Origin: Pseudomonadota bacterium
GTDB lineage: Bacteria > Myxococcota_A > Polyangia > Fen-1088
DNA: 45,474 bases
Direction: 5' to 3'
Assembly: GCA_023438785.1 (NCBI GenBank)
Contig: JAEXQJ010000201.1
Location: 1 to 45,474, forward strand
Shown piece by piece: positions 1-7,938 of the stretch. The notes beneath the pieces were generated by a model. That model saw only the letters and a list, made by a program, of their open reading frames with translations. It was not told where the DNA came from and did no database searches. The translations under genes were made by a program, and so were the position numbers. Within the stretch, counting starts at the first letter, position 1. Each line of letters opens with the position of its first letter.

Positions 1-1
1 G

Positions 2-27
2 GGCACGGATCCGCAAGGGTCTGTGCC
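2..27. other. Strong hairpin with GCAA tetraloop
   Basis: Bases 2-12 pair with 17-27 over 11 base pairs (two are G-T wobbles), closed by the GNRA-type loop GCAA at 13-16. No T-run follows, so it is not a canonical intrinsic terminator. It may belong to a transcript that begins before the window, or to the leader of the following ligase gene, whose start lies 40 nt downstream. Confidence 0.5.
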
Positions 28-66
28 TCTCGTCGTAGGTCCACGACGGGCTTTGGGGCTTTCCCG

Positions 67-1077
67 ATGAACGAGCGACAGCGCTTGGCGCCTCGACTGC
101 GCCGCCTTCGTGACCGCGCGGCCATTCGCGCCGCCGTTCGAAGGTGGTTCGAGGAGCAGGGGTTTCTGGAGGTCGAGACCCCGGCGCGTGTGCCCTCACC
201 GGGGCAGGAAGTGCACCTCGACGCCATTGGAGCAAGCGAGGGGCGCTTCCTCATCACGTCGCCCGAGTACCACATGAAGCGCCTGGTCGCCGCGGGATTG
301 CCGCGCATCATGCAGATGGGGCGGTGTTGGCGAGGCGGAGAGCGGGGCAGCCACCACGAACCCGAGTTCACCATGATCGAGTGGTACCGGGCCGGCGCTG
401 CCCTGGAGGATATCGCCAACGACTGTGAGGCCGTCCTGGCCGTCGCGGCGCGGGCCGTGGGGCGCGGGCTCGAGGTCGACGTGCCGGCCGGTCGGGGAGG
501 GGGCGCGGCCTCGAAGCTGGCCATAGCCGCGCCTTTCGAGCGCGTGACCGTGCGGCAGGCCCTCCAGAAGCGAGCAGGCATCACCCTGCGCGGCGACGAG
601 ACCGTGCACGAGTTGCGCACCGCCGCGGCGCGCGCGGGCTGCGCAATCGCCGCCGATGCCGGTTGGGACGACATCTTCTTCCAGGTCTTTCTCGACAAGG
701 TCGAACCCCACCTCGGCGTGGGCCATCCGACCTTCGTCTTCGATTGGCCCGTCCCGCTCGGGGCCTTGGCCCGCCGCAAGGCAGACGATCCTCGACTCGT
801 GGAGCGTTTCGAGCTGTACGCGGGGGGCTTGGAACTAGCCAATGCATTCGGCGAGCTGACCGATCCCGTCGAGCAGCGGGCCCGCTTCCTGGCGGAGGCA
901 GAGCATCGCCGGCGCCTGGGGCGCACCATCTATCCCATCGACGAGAGGCTCCTCTCGGCCCTGGCCGACATGCCGCCCACGTGCGGCGTGGCCCTGGGAT
1001 TCGACCGCTTGGTCATGCTGGTTACGGGCGCGGAGACCATCCGTGACGTGGTGGCCTTCGCCGAAGGGGAGATTTGA
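67..1077 (+). CDS. epmA: EpmA-like elongation factor P beta-lysyltransferase
   Basis: A class II lysyl-tRNA-synthetase-like protein of 336 residues without the N-terminal anticodon-binding domain, which is the hallmark of EpmA (GenX/PoxA/YjeA). Class II motif 1 is around GFLEVETP (32-39), motif 2 around RCWRGGERGSHHEPEF (86-101), and motif 3 is GVALGFDRLVML (307-318). In the family the enzyme activates (R)-beta-lysine and attaches it to a lysine of translation factor EF-P in the cytoplasm. Neither efp nor epmB is in the window, so the substrate is inferred from the family. The ATG at 67 has no good Shine-Dalgarno sequence but begins exactly where EpmA proteins begin. A truncated LysRS paralogue used for something else is the main alternative. 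Confidence 0.9.
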   Translation: MNERQRLAPRLRRLRDRAAIRAAVRRWFEEQGFLEVETPARVPSPGQEVHLDAIGASEGRFLITSPEYHMKRLVAAGLPRIMQMGRCWRGGERGSHHEPEFTMIEWYRAGAALEDIANDCEAVLAVAARAVGRGLEVDVPAGRGGGAASKLAIAAPFERVTVRQALQKRAGITLRGDETVHELRTAAARAGCAIAADAGWDDIFFQVFLDKVEPHLGVGHPTFVFDWPVPLGALARRKADDPRLVERFELYAGGLELANAFGELTDPVEQRARFLAEAEHRRRLGRTIYPIDERLLSALADMPPTCGVALGFDRLVMLVTGAETIRDVVAFAEGEI

Positions 1078-1084
1078 CGGCCCT

Positions 1085-1106
1085 CTCCTCAACTTATGAG
1101 GGGTTT
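1085..1106 (+). terminator. Weak terminator-like hairpin after epmA
   Basis: CTCCTCA (1085-1091) pairs with TGAGGGG (1097-1103) around a 5-nt loop, with one wobble. Only three T residues follow, so any termination would be weak. It lies between epmA and the candidate yajC promoter. Confidence 0.3.
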
Positions 1107-1120
1107 GGTGCCACCTTTGC

Positions 1121-1149
1121 TTGACCCTGGATCCCCCCTCTGGTAAGCG
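1121..1149 (+). promoter_or_regulatory. Candidate promoter of yajC-secDF
   Basis: A -35-like TTGACC (1121-1126) is followed after 17 nt by TAAGCG (1144-1149), which carries a TG extension (TGG at 1141-1143). The -10 is poor apart from its first two bases. The predicted transcription start falls at about 1156-1159, on or next to the GTG start codon of yajC, so the mRNA would be essentially leaderless. No Shine-Dalgarno sequence precedes that GTG. Confidence 0.35.
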
Positions 1150-1158
1150 TTTCCGTTC

Positions 1159-1521
1159 GTGACTCACTACCTCCTTTCCCTCGCGCAGCAAACACCGTCG
1201 GCTCAGCAGTCCCCCGCGTCGGGCCTTGGCTCGATGCTCATCCCGATGCTGCTGATTTTCGGCGTCATGTACCTCCTGGTGATCCGCCCGCAGTCCAAGC
1301 GGCAGAAGGCACTCCAGAAGGTCCTCAGTGAACTCAAGAAAGGCGACGAGGTGACCACCAGCGGTGGCATCATCGGTCGCATTTCGGGAATCAAGGACAA
1401 TGGAGAGGTCGTTCTCCAGGTCCAGGAACAGGTTCGCATTCGCGTGATGCGCAGTGCGATCACCGGGCTGTACAAATCGCCAGGCGAGCCCTCCAAGACG
1501 GACGCCGGCGCATCCTCCTAA
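1159..1521 (+). CDS. yajC: Sec translocase accessory subunit YajC
   Basis: A 120-residue protein with one transmembrane helix (about 25-42) followed by the typical RPQSKRQK sequence and a small soluble domain with KKGDEVTTSGGIIGRI, all characteristic of YajC. YajC forms a membrane subcomplex with SecD and SecF that associates with SecYEG. The gene directly precedes secD with 17 nt between them and CAAGGA as the secD ribosome site, so the three genes are an operon. The start is GTG with no ribosome-binding site; the upstream -35/-10 pair suggests a leaderless transcript. Downstream in-frame ATG codons lie inside the membrane helix, so they are unlikely starts. Confidence 0.95.
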   Translation: MTHYLLSLAQQTPSAQQSPASGLGSMLIPMLLIFGVMYLLVIRPQSKRQKALQKVLSELKKGDEVTTSGGIIGRISGIKDNGEVVLQVQEQVRIRVMRSAITGLYKSPGEPSKTDAGASS

Positions 1522-1538
1522 GAAGCAAGGATCACTTC

Positions 1539-3326
1539 ATGGAACGCTCGTGGTGGTGGAAGGCGGCCCTCTTCGGGGTCGCCATCAGTCTTGCCGTCCT
1601 GTACCTGGTGCCGACCGCGGCCCACATGACGGGGCGGGGCAAGGATCTTCCCTCTTTTTTCCAGAATCACTTCAACAAGCGCGTGCAGGCCGGCCTCGAT
1701 TTGCAGGGCGGCCTCCATCTCGTTTACGAGGTGAATATCGAGAAGGCGGTCTCCGGCAAGGTCGATCGCCTGGCCAACGACATCGAGGACGCGCTCAAGA
1801 AGAAGACGCCGGATGTCACCGTGAGCCGCGAGGGACGCGACGACATCCTCGTTACCTTCAAGAATCCGGCGGACCACTCCAAGGTCGATGACGAGTTGCT
1901 CAAGACCTACCGCCGTGATTTGGACCTTGCGGATCGTGACGCCAGCGCCGGCACGGTGCGCTTGCGCTACGACCAGGAGCGGGTGGCCGAGGTCGAGGAG
2001 CTGGCCCTCCGTCAGGCCATCGAGACCATTCGCGGGCGCGTTGACCAGTTCGGCGTGGCCGAGCCCACCATCATCAAGAAGGGCACGGACATCGTCGTCG
2101 AGCTGCCCGGTCTGGAGCAGAAGGACTTCGAGCGCATCAAGGGCATCATCGGCCGTACGGCCCAGCTCGAGTTCAAGATCGTGGACGACGGCTCGCCCTA
2201 CATGAAGAAGTTGGCGGCCTCCGTTCCCAAGGACGGACCCATCACCGCCGAGCCTGAGTCCTGGAGCGAGAAGCAGTCCGGATCGCAGCACGAGGATGTC
2301 TATCTGCGCTCCAAGAACCTTGATGCCCTCAAGAGCTTCATCGCGGGGCTCTCGGGCGACCTGGCCGTTCCTTCCGATCGCGAACTGGTCATCGAGGAGA
2401 TGAACCCGCGCGATGCGGGCGATGCGACGGCCGATAAGATCTATCGGACCTACCTCCTCAAGAAGCGTGCCGGTGTCACCGGCGAGTACCTGGCGGCCGC
2501 TGACGAGAACTGGGACGAGATGGGGCGGCCCGAGGTGGCATTCACGATGAACCGGCAGGGCGCCGCCATGATGGAGAAGCTCACCGGCGAGAACGTGGGC
2601 CGCAAGATGGCGGTCGTGCTGGACGAGAAGATCATGAGCGCCCCGGTCATCGAGTCCAAGATCGGCGAGCGCGGCCGCATCACCATGGGCGGCTATGGCG
2701 ATCCTTTCAAGCTGCAGCAGGAGGTCAAGGACCTGGTCGCGGTGCTGCGTTCGGGTGCCTTGCCCGCGCCGCTGAAGAAGTCCTTCGAGACCCAGGTGGG
2801 CGCCACCATGGGTCAGGACTCTATCGACAAGGCCAAGACCTCCATGATCATCGGGGCCGTGGCGGTCATCCTGTTCATGCTCATCTACTACCGGGTGTCG
2901 GGCTTCATCGCGAACATCGCGATGGTCCTCAACATGCTCTTCATGGTGGCCATCCTGGCGGCCTTCGAGGCGTCGTTGACCCTGCCTGGTATCGCGGGCT
3001 TGGTGCTCACCATCGGCATGGCGGTGGACTCCAACATCATCATCTACGAGCGCATTCGCGAGGAGTTACGTCTCGGCAAATCGCCGCGCACGGCAGTGGA
3101 CGCGGGCTTCCAGCGCGCGTTCTGGACCGTGTTCGACGCCCACGTGACCAACTTCGTGGCCGGCATCGTGCTGTACTCCTACGGTTCGGGGCCCATCCGC
3201 GGGTTCGCCGTCACGCTGCTCATCGGTATCGTGACCAACCTCTTTACGTCGGTGTGGATGTCGCGTTGGATGTTCGATCTTCTGGTCGGCCGCCGCGGCT
3301 CTGTCCGTGCGACGCTTTCTATCTAG
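1539..3326 (+). CDS. secD: Protein translocase subunit SecD
   Basis: A 595-residue, six-span RND-family membrane protein that uses the proton motive force to help pull proteins through SecYEG on the periplasmic side. The first helix lies at about 6-28. It is followed by the family sequence GLDLQGGLHLVYEV in the first periplasmic domain and by the C-terminal helix bundle with GMAVDSNIIIYERIREEL (493-510), the conserved SecD helix 4 region. Length matches the family. It sits between yajC and secF, 18 nt before secF, whose ribosome site is TAGGAGA. Confidence 0.97.
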   Translation: MERSWWWKAALFGVAISLAVLYLVPTAAHMTGRGKDLPSFFQNHFNKRVQAGLDLQGGLHLVYEVNIEKAVSGKVDRLANDIEDALKKKTPDVTVSREGRDDILVTFKNPADHSKVDDELLKTYRRDLDLADRDASAGTVRLRYDQERVAEVEELALRQAIETIRGRVDQFGVAEPTIIKKGTDIVVELPGLEQKDFERIKGIIGRTAQLEFKIVDDGSPYMKKLAASVPKDGPITAEPESWSEKQSGSQHEDVYLRSKNLDALKSFIAGLSGDLAVPSDRELVIEEMNPRDAGDATADKIYRTYLLKKRAGVTGEYLAAADENWDEMGRPEVAFTMNRQGAAMMEKLTGENVGRKMAVVLDEKIMSAPVIESKIGERGRITMGGYGDPFKLQQEVKDLVAVLRSGALPAPLKKSFETQVGATMGQDSIDKAKTSMIIGAVAVILFMLIYYRVSGFIANIAMVLNMLFMVAILAAFEASLTLPGIAGLVLTIGMAVDSNIIIYERIREELRLGKSPRTAVDAGFQRAFWTVFDAHVTNFVAGIVLYSYGSGPIRGFAVTLLIGIVTNLFTSVWMSRWMFDLLVGRRGSVRATLSI

Positions 3327-3344
3327 TCCCTAGGAGATCGATCG

Positions 3345-4607
3345 ATGGCGGAGAAACAGAAATTCTTCGAGGTCATCAAGCCCGGAATCGACCTCGATTT
3401 CATTGGTAAGCAGAAGTACTGGATCGGTGCATCCCTTGTCTTGGTGCTCATCAGCATCCTGATGCTCCCGATCAATGCCTACGTCCTCAAGGACCGCGGC
3501 CACATGTTGAACTGGGGCGTGGACTTCAGGGGCGGCACCGAGATCGTGGTCGAGTTCGCCAAACCCATGGAAGCGGGGGCGGTGCGCAAGGCCCTGGCCG
3601 AGAAGGGCTTCGAGAATGCGGACGTCGTCCAGTACGGCAGCGGCATGGAGGGCGGACACGGCAACAGCTACATGATCCGCCTGGGTGCGGTTTCGGTGAT
3701 GACGGCGGAGCAGTCCAAGAAGGTTGAGGTCGCCCTGGCGCACGTGGGCGACGCGGTCCTCAAGAAGTTCGAGGCCTCTGAGGGCGGTGACAAGATCTAC
3801 CTGCGTTTCGACAAGGCGGTAGACAAGGCGACCATCGCGGAGGCGTTGAGGGCGACCGGCACTAACACCCTGCAGAATGGCGTGCAGGATTTCGGCCCGC
3901 CCCAGGACCACACCTATGAGGTCACGCTGATCGGCCTGGAGTCCGAAATTCGCGGCGCGCTCGATACGGAGTTGGGCGCCGGCGTGGTGAAGGACATCCC
4001 ACAGGTTTCGTCGGTGGGCGCGAAGGCTGGAAAGCAGCTTCAGTGGGACGGTGTGCGCGCCCTGGCGGGGGCCATCCTGCTCATCGTCATCTACGTGGCC
4101 TTCCGCTTCGACTTCCGCTATGGCCCGGGCACCATCGTGGCCTTGTTGCACGACGCCATCATCACGGTGGGTGCCTTCGCGGTGACCTACAAGGAGTTCT
4201 CGCTCACCACGCTGGCGGCGATCTTGACCATCATAGGTTTCTCGATGAACGACACCATCGTCGTCTTCGACCGTATCCGCGAGAACGCCGGTCGCTATCG
4301 CGACCGTCGCTTCGACAAGGTGGTCAACCACGCCATCAACGAGACGCTGTCGCGAACCATTCTGACCAGTGCGACCGTATTCTTCGTGACCCTGGCCATG
4401 AACATCTTCGGTGCCGGTGTCATCCGCGACTTCGCCTTTGCGATGAACGTGGGCGTCATCGTGGGGACATACTCCTCGATCTTCATCGCCAGCCCGATTC
4501 TGATCTGGCTGAACGACAAGTACGTGGCGGCGCAGAAACGGCAGGCGGCTCGGCCCGAGCGTGCGGCTCGTCGTCCACGCGGCGAAGAGGAGCCCGTCGA
4601 GACCTAG
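3345..4607 (+). CDS. secF: Protein translocase subunit SecF
   Basis: A 420-residue SecD partner. A helix at about 25-43 is followed by the SecF signature VDFRGGTE (59-66), then the periplasmic domain, then five C-terminal helices with GFSMNDTIVVFDRIREN (298-314), which carries the conserved acidic residue used in proton coupling. It is somewhat longer than short SecF proteins, mostly from a larger periplasmic loop and a basic tail rich in R/E after the last helix. It lies in the yajC-secD-secF operon and is 18 nt from recJ, so recJ is probably co-transcribed. Confidence 0.97.
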   Translation: MAEKQKFFEVIKPGIDLDFIGKQKYWIGASLVLVLISILMLPINAYVLKDRGHMLNWGVDFRGGTEIVVEFAKPMEAGAVRKALAEKGFENADVVQYGSGMEGGHGNSYMIRLGAVSVMTAEQSKKVEVALAHVGDAVLKKFEASEGGDKIYLRFDKAVDKATIAEALRATGTNTLQNGVQDFGPPQDHTYEVTLIGLESEIRGALDTELGAGVVKDIPQVSSVGAKAGKQLQWDGVRALAGAILLIVIYVAFRFDFRYGPGTIVALLHDAIITVGAFAVTYKEFSLTTLAAILTIIGFSMNDTIVVFDRIRENAGRYRDRRFDKVVNHAINETLSRTILTSATVFFVTLAMNIFGAGVIRDFAFAMNVGVIVGTYSSIFIASPILIWLNDKYVAAQKRQAARPERAARRPRGEEEPVET

Positions 4608-4625
4608 GACGGGGCGGGACGGCTT

Positions 4626-6323
4626 TTGCAGAGTTGGCGCGCCCGTCCGACCGATGAGGGGTTGGTCGCGCGCCTGCAGTCCCAGTTGGGACTGCGACGA
4701 CTAACAGCCCGCGTATTGGCGGTACGCGGGCTCGACGATCCCGAGCGCGCGTCTCGCTTCCTCTCGCCTCGCTTGGCCGACCTGCGGCCACCCGATGGCA
4801 TCGCCGATATGGGGCGCGCCATCGAGCGGCTGATGACGGCCATCGACAACGGCGAGAAGGTGGGGGTGTTCGGCGACTACGACGTGGACGGCATCACCAC
4901 GGCTGCCATCCTCACGCTTGCGCTGCGCAGCCTGGGGGTGCGGGTCATCGCGCGGGTGGCTCGGCGTTCCTCAGGGTATGGCTTGTCGCCGGAGGATGCG
5001 CTGCGCTTCTGCGATGAGGGGTGTTCACTCATCCTGACGGGCGACTGCGGGACGAGTGACGGAGACGCCATCCTGGCGGCGCGGCGTCGCGGTGTCGATC
5101 TGATCGTCATCGATCACCACCAAGTGCCCTCGGGCGAGTCTCCGGCGTTCGCTCTCCTCAACTCGCACCGTCCCGACGACGGCTTCCCCTTCAAGGGGCT
5201 CGCCTCGTGCGGCGTGGCCTTTTACCTGGTGGCGGCGCTACGCACGCGGCTGCGGAGCGCGGGGCACCAAGGGACCGAGCGATTGGAGGTGCGCGAGTTG
5301 CTCGATCTGGTGGCGTTGGGCACGGTGGCCGATCTGGTCCCCTTGCAGGATGAGAACCGCATCCTGGCCGCCGTGGGGCTGCGCGAGCTCTCGGCCTTGA
5401 AACGCCCGGGAGTGCGCGCCCTCGCGGAGTTGGCCGGGATTCTGCCGGGCAGCGTGGGGGCCTCGGAGGTGAGCTTCCGCCTGGCGCCGCGCTTGAATGC
5501 CGCCGGTCGGCTCGGGGATGCGCAGATTGCCCTGGATCTGCTCCTGGCGACCGAGAGCGGGGAGGCGCAGCGCTTGGCTCGCGAGCTCGATGATACGAAC
5601 CGCGAGCGTCAGAAGATCCAGGAGCGGATTTGGAGCGAGGCCTTGCGCGCGGCCGAGCAATGGCCCGCTGACGCCGCACTCGTGCTGGGCGGCGAGGGCT
5701 GGCACCAAGGTGTGGTCGGCATCGTGGCGGCCAAGCTGGTGGATAAGTTTCGCAAGCCGGTAATCGTGGTTGGCTTCCGGGACGGCGCCGGCCGCGGCTC
5801 GGCCCGCACCATCGGCGGGTTCGATTTGTACCGCTCGCTGGAATACTGTCGCGAGCACCTGGTTGTCTTTGGCGGGCATGCCGCGGCGGCCGGCGTGGAG
5901 CTCCGCGAGGAGTGCCTGGCCGCCTTCCGGCAGGCCTTCGTCCAGGTGGCGCAGGAGCATCGCGATTCACAACCGGAGGATGCCGTCATCGAGGTCGATG
6001 CGGTCGTAGACCTGGGTGATCTAGACGTGGGGCAGGCCGAGGAACTGGAGCGTCTGGCTCCTTTCGGCAACGCGAACGCGGAGCCGATGTTCGCCATTCC
6101 TGGTGTCGTGACACGCGCCACCCGAATCGTGGGCGCCTCCCACCTGCAGCTCACGCTCGCGCATGGCGGCTCGGTGGGTGATGCTATAGCTTTCGGTATG
6201 GCGGATCGCGATCCGGGCGAGGGCGCGCAGCTCGACGTGGTCGGCGCCGCCGAAGTGGACAGCTATCGGGGCTTTCGGCGTAGTCGACTGCGCCTCAAGC
6301 AACTCTGGCGGAGGACATCGTGA
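4626..6323 (+). CDS. recJ: Single-stranded-DNA-specific exonuclease RecJ
   Basis: A 565-residue DHH-family nuclease; RecJ degrades single-stranded DNA 5' to 3' in recombination and mismatch repair. The metal-binding motifs are clear: FGDYDVDGITT (82-92) and the family-naming DHH (163-165), followed by the DHHA1 region with FGGHAAAAGVEL and a C-terminal OB-like domain. Length is close to the usual 560-580. The reading frame opens with TTG at 4626, 18 nt after the secF stop; the protein begins SWRARPTDEGLVARLQSQLG, typical for RecJ, so this start is reasonable despite a weak ribosome site. It follows secDF, an arrangement common in Proteobacteria. Confidence 0.95.
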   Translation: MQSWRARPTDEGLVARLQSQLGLRRLTARVLAVRGLDDPERASRFLSPRLADLRPPDGIADMGRAIERLMTAIDNGEKVGVFGDYDVDGITTAAILTLALRSLGVRVIARVARRSSGYGLSPEDALRFCDEGCSLILTGDCGTSDGDAILAARRRGVDLIVIDHHQVPSGESPAFALLNSHRPDDGFPFKGLASCGVAFYLVAALRTRLRSAGHQGTERLEVRELLDLVALGTVADLVPLQDENRILAAVGLRELSALKRPGVRALAELAGILPGSVGASEVSFRLAPRLNAAGRLGDAQIALDLLLATESGEAQRLARELDDTNRERQKIQERIWSEALRAAEQWPADAALVLGGEGWHQGVVGIVAAKLVDKFRKPVIVVGFRDGAGRGSARTIGGFDLYRSLEYCREHLVVFGGHAAAAGVELREECLAAFRQAFVQVAQEHRDSQPEDAVIEVDAVVDLGDLDVGQAEELERLAPFGNANAEPMFAIPGVVTRATRIVGASHLQLTLAHGGSVGDAIAFGMADRDPGEGAQLDVVGAAEVDSYRGFRRSRLRLKQLWRRTS

Positions 6324-6610
6324 ACGATCAACGTGGCGGGCCGGAAGGGCCCGATGATTCCGAGGACGACAAGCCACCCAAGCGCTTCCTCGAAACCATT
6401 CCCCGAGGGACGATCACCCGCGTGGTGGTGCTCCTGGCCGCGCTGGCGGGAATCATCATCCTGCAGCAGAAGACCGGCTCTATCGCAAGCTGCATGAACC
6501 AAGCCTTCCTCGCGCCGCAATCGCGACCCGACAGGCAACCGGACAAGGATGAAAGCCGGCGGATTCGGGGGCAGGTCGTCGTGCCCGGCGATGGCGGCAC
6601 GAAGCCCTAG
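6320..6610 (+). CDS. Small single-span membrane protein, unknown function
   Basis: A 96-residue protein I do not recognise. It has an acidic N-terminus (PEGPDDSEDDKPP), one hydrophobic helix (about 33-48) and a short polar tail with many R, D and K residues, so it is probably a bitopic inner-membrane protein. The GTG start overlaps the recJ stop (GTGA at 6320-6323), which implies translational coupling and makes it the last gene of the secDF-recJ run. Codon use looks like its neighbours. It ends 50 nt before the convergent IHF-like gene. Confidence 0.65.
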   Translation: MNDQRGGPEGPDDSEDDKPPKRFLETIPRGTITRVVVLLAALAGIIILQQKTGSIASCMNQAFLAPQSRPDRQPDKDESRRIRGQVVVPGDGGTKP

Positions 6611-6660
6611 CCGGCCCAGAACGCGCCCGAACGTCGACCGAAGACTCTCGCCGCGAACCG

Positions 6661-7044
6661 CTAGCCGCGACCGGATGCGGGTTTGGCGGGCGGCTGGGGC
6701 ATATCCGTCGCGGGTTCGGAGCCGATGGCGGGCAGCTCCTGCGTCGTCGCGACGGGATCCGGGGGCCGCGTAGCGTTCACTCGATCGCGCAGATCCTTGC
6801 CGACCTTGAAGAAGGGCAAGCGCTTGGGCTTCACGGGGACCGCCTCCCCGGTACGCGGATTGCGGCCGTCGTAGGCTTGGTAGGTGCGCATTTCGAAGCT
6901 GCCGAACCCGCGGATCTCGATCCGCTCATTGCGTCCCATTGCCTGGGCCAGACAGTCGAAGACGATGTCGACCACAACCTCGGCTTGGCTCTTGGGAATG
7001 CCCTTGGAGACGGAGAGGTGCTCGATGAGGTCCGACTTGGTCAT
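6661..7044 (-). CDS. Integration host factor beta-like DNA-binding protein
   Basis: A 127-residue HU/IHF family protein. The start MTKSDLIEHL, the IRGFGSF strand, the DNA-intercalating arm region with GRNPRTG (60-66) and the end FFKVGKDLRDRVN match IHF beta better than HU. Such proteins bend DNA sharply in recombination and transcription. It has a 37-residue Pro/Ala-rich tail (91-127) after the normal end of the fold, which typical IHF beta lacks. The ATG at 7044 gives the family N-terminus. An in-frame ATG at 7056 would add four residues, and the GAGGA just upstream sits too close to it. It is transcribed toward the recJ operon. An IHF-alpha partner gene lies at 38.6 kb. Confidence 0.85.
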   Translation of the reverse strand: MTKSDLIEHLSVSKGIPKSQAEVVVDIVFDCLAQAMGRNERIEIRGFGSFEMRTYQAYDGRNPRTGEAVPVKPKRLPFFKVGKDLRDRVNATRPPDPVATTQELPAIGSEPATDMPQPPAKPASGRG

Positions 7045-7143
7045 GTGGCAGCTCATTCCTCGCGAAGCGACTCGCGATGCGCGTCTCCTCGACCATCGGC
7101 AGAACGGGAGCCCGACTTGACCGCTCGCTCTGCGCGCGGCCGG

Positions 7144-7152
7144 TGCTAGGAT
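7144..7152 (+). promoter_or_regulatory. Extended -10-like element before the SAM hydrolase
   Basis: TGCTAGGAT is a TGn-extended -10 with four of six matches to TATAAT, placing the transcription start at about 7159, only some 5 nt before the ATG. A TTGACC lies upstream at 7117-7122, but its 24-nt spacing is too long to be the matching -35. Confidence 0.3.
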
Positions 7153-7164
7153 GACGCGTACCGC

Positions 7165-7938
7165 ATGGCTATCGTGACTCTCACCACTGATTTCGGGACG
7201 TCGGATGCATACGCCGGCGCGATGAAGGGAGTCGTGCTGTCGCGGGCGCCCGATGCCGTGCTGGTGGACATCGCGCACGACATTCCGGCGCGCGACGTGA
7301 TTGCCGGGGGATTCACACTGGCGCAAGCGGCGCCCTGTTTCCCGGCCGGAACGATCCACGTGGCCGTGGTCGATCCGGGGGTCGGAGGGCCGCGGGCCGG
7401 TGTCGTGGTTCAGGCCGCGGGCCACCTGTTCGTGGGCCCCGACAATGGGCTGCTGGCTCTGGCCGCCGCGGCTCCGCGGGCCGTCTATCGCATCGAGAAC
7501 CCCGATTTCCGCCGCGAACCCGTGAGCCCCACCTTCCATGGCCGCGATGTGTTTGCCGCGGCGGCGGGCTGCCTCGCGCGCGGCGTGCCGGCCAGCCACG
7601 CGGGACCCGAGTTGCTCGCACTCGCCGAATTGCCTCTGCCGGATTCGGGGTCGCTGGCCGACGGTGGGCAGGGTGAAGTGGTCCACGTGGACCGATTCGG
7701 GAATCTGATCACTTCGTTCGATAGCCGCGTGCCGCCGGAGGGGGTCTGGGAACTGGACCTGGACGGCCGTCGCATGCCGCTCTCGGCGGGGCTCACCTTC
7801 TCGGATGTGGCGCCCGGCCAGATGGTCGTCTATCCCGGCAGCGGCGGTTGTCTCGAGATCGCGGTGCGAGACGGCTCCGCCGCCGCGGCCACCCGTGCCC
7901 GACGCGGGAGCCTCGTCATACTGAGGAGGGCGCCATGA
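7165..7938 (+). CDS. SAM hydrolase / SAM-hydroxide adenosyltransferase family protein (DUF62)
   Basis: A 257-residue protein of the fluorinase-like SAM hydroxide adenosyltransferase family, whose members split S-adenosylmethionine with water into adenosine and methionine. Visible family marks are TTDFG (7-11), VVDPGVG (68-74), the GPDNG segment (about residues 91-95) and the C-terminal VHVDRFGNLITS (173-184), the FGN region that binds substrate. The chlorinase/fluorinase-specific insertion is not apparent, so I favour hydrolase. The physiological role in bacteria is unclear. The stop overlaps the start of the next gene (ATGA), so the two are coupled. Confidence 0.9.
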   Translation: MAIVTLTTDFGTSDAYAGAMKGVVLSRAPDAVLVDIAHDIPARDVIAGGFTLAQAAPCFPAGTIHVAVVDPGVGGPRAGVVVQAAGHLFVGPDNGLLALAAAAPRAVYRIENPDFRREPVSPTFHGRDVFAAAAGCLARGVPASHAGPELLALAELPLPDSGSLADGGQGEVVHVDRFGNLITSFDSRVPPEGVWELDLDGRRMPLSAGLTFSDVAPGQMVVYPGSGGCLEIAVRDGSAAAATRARRGSLVILRRAP

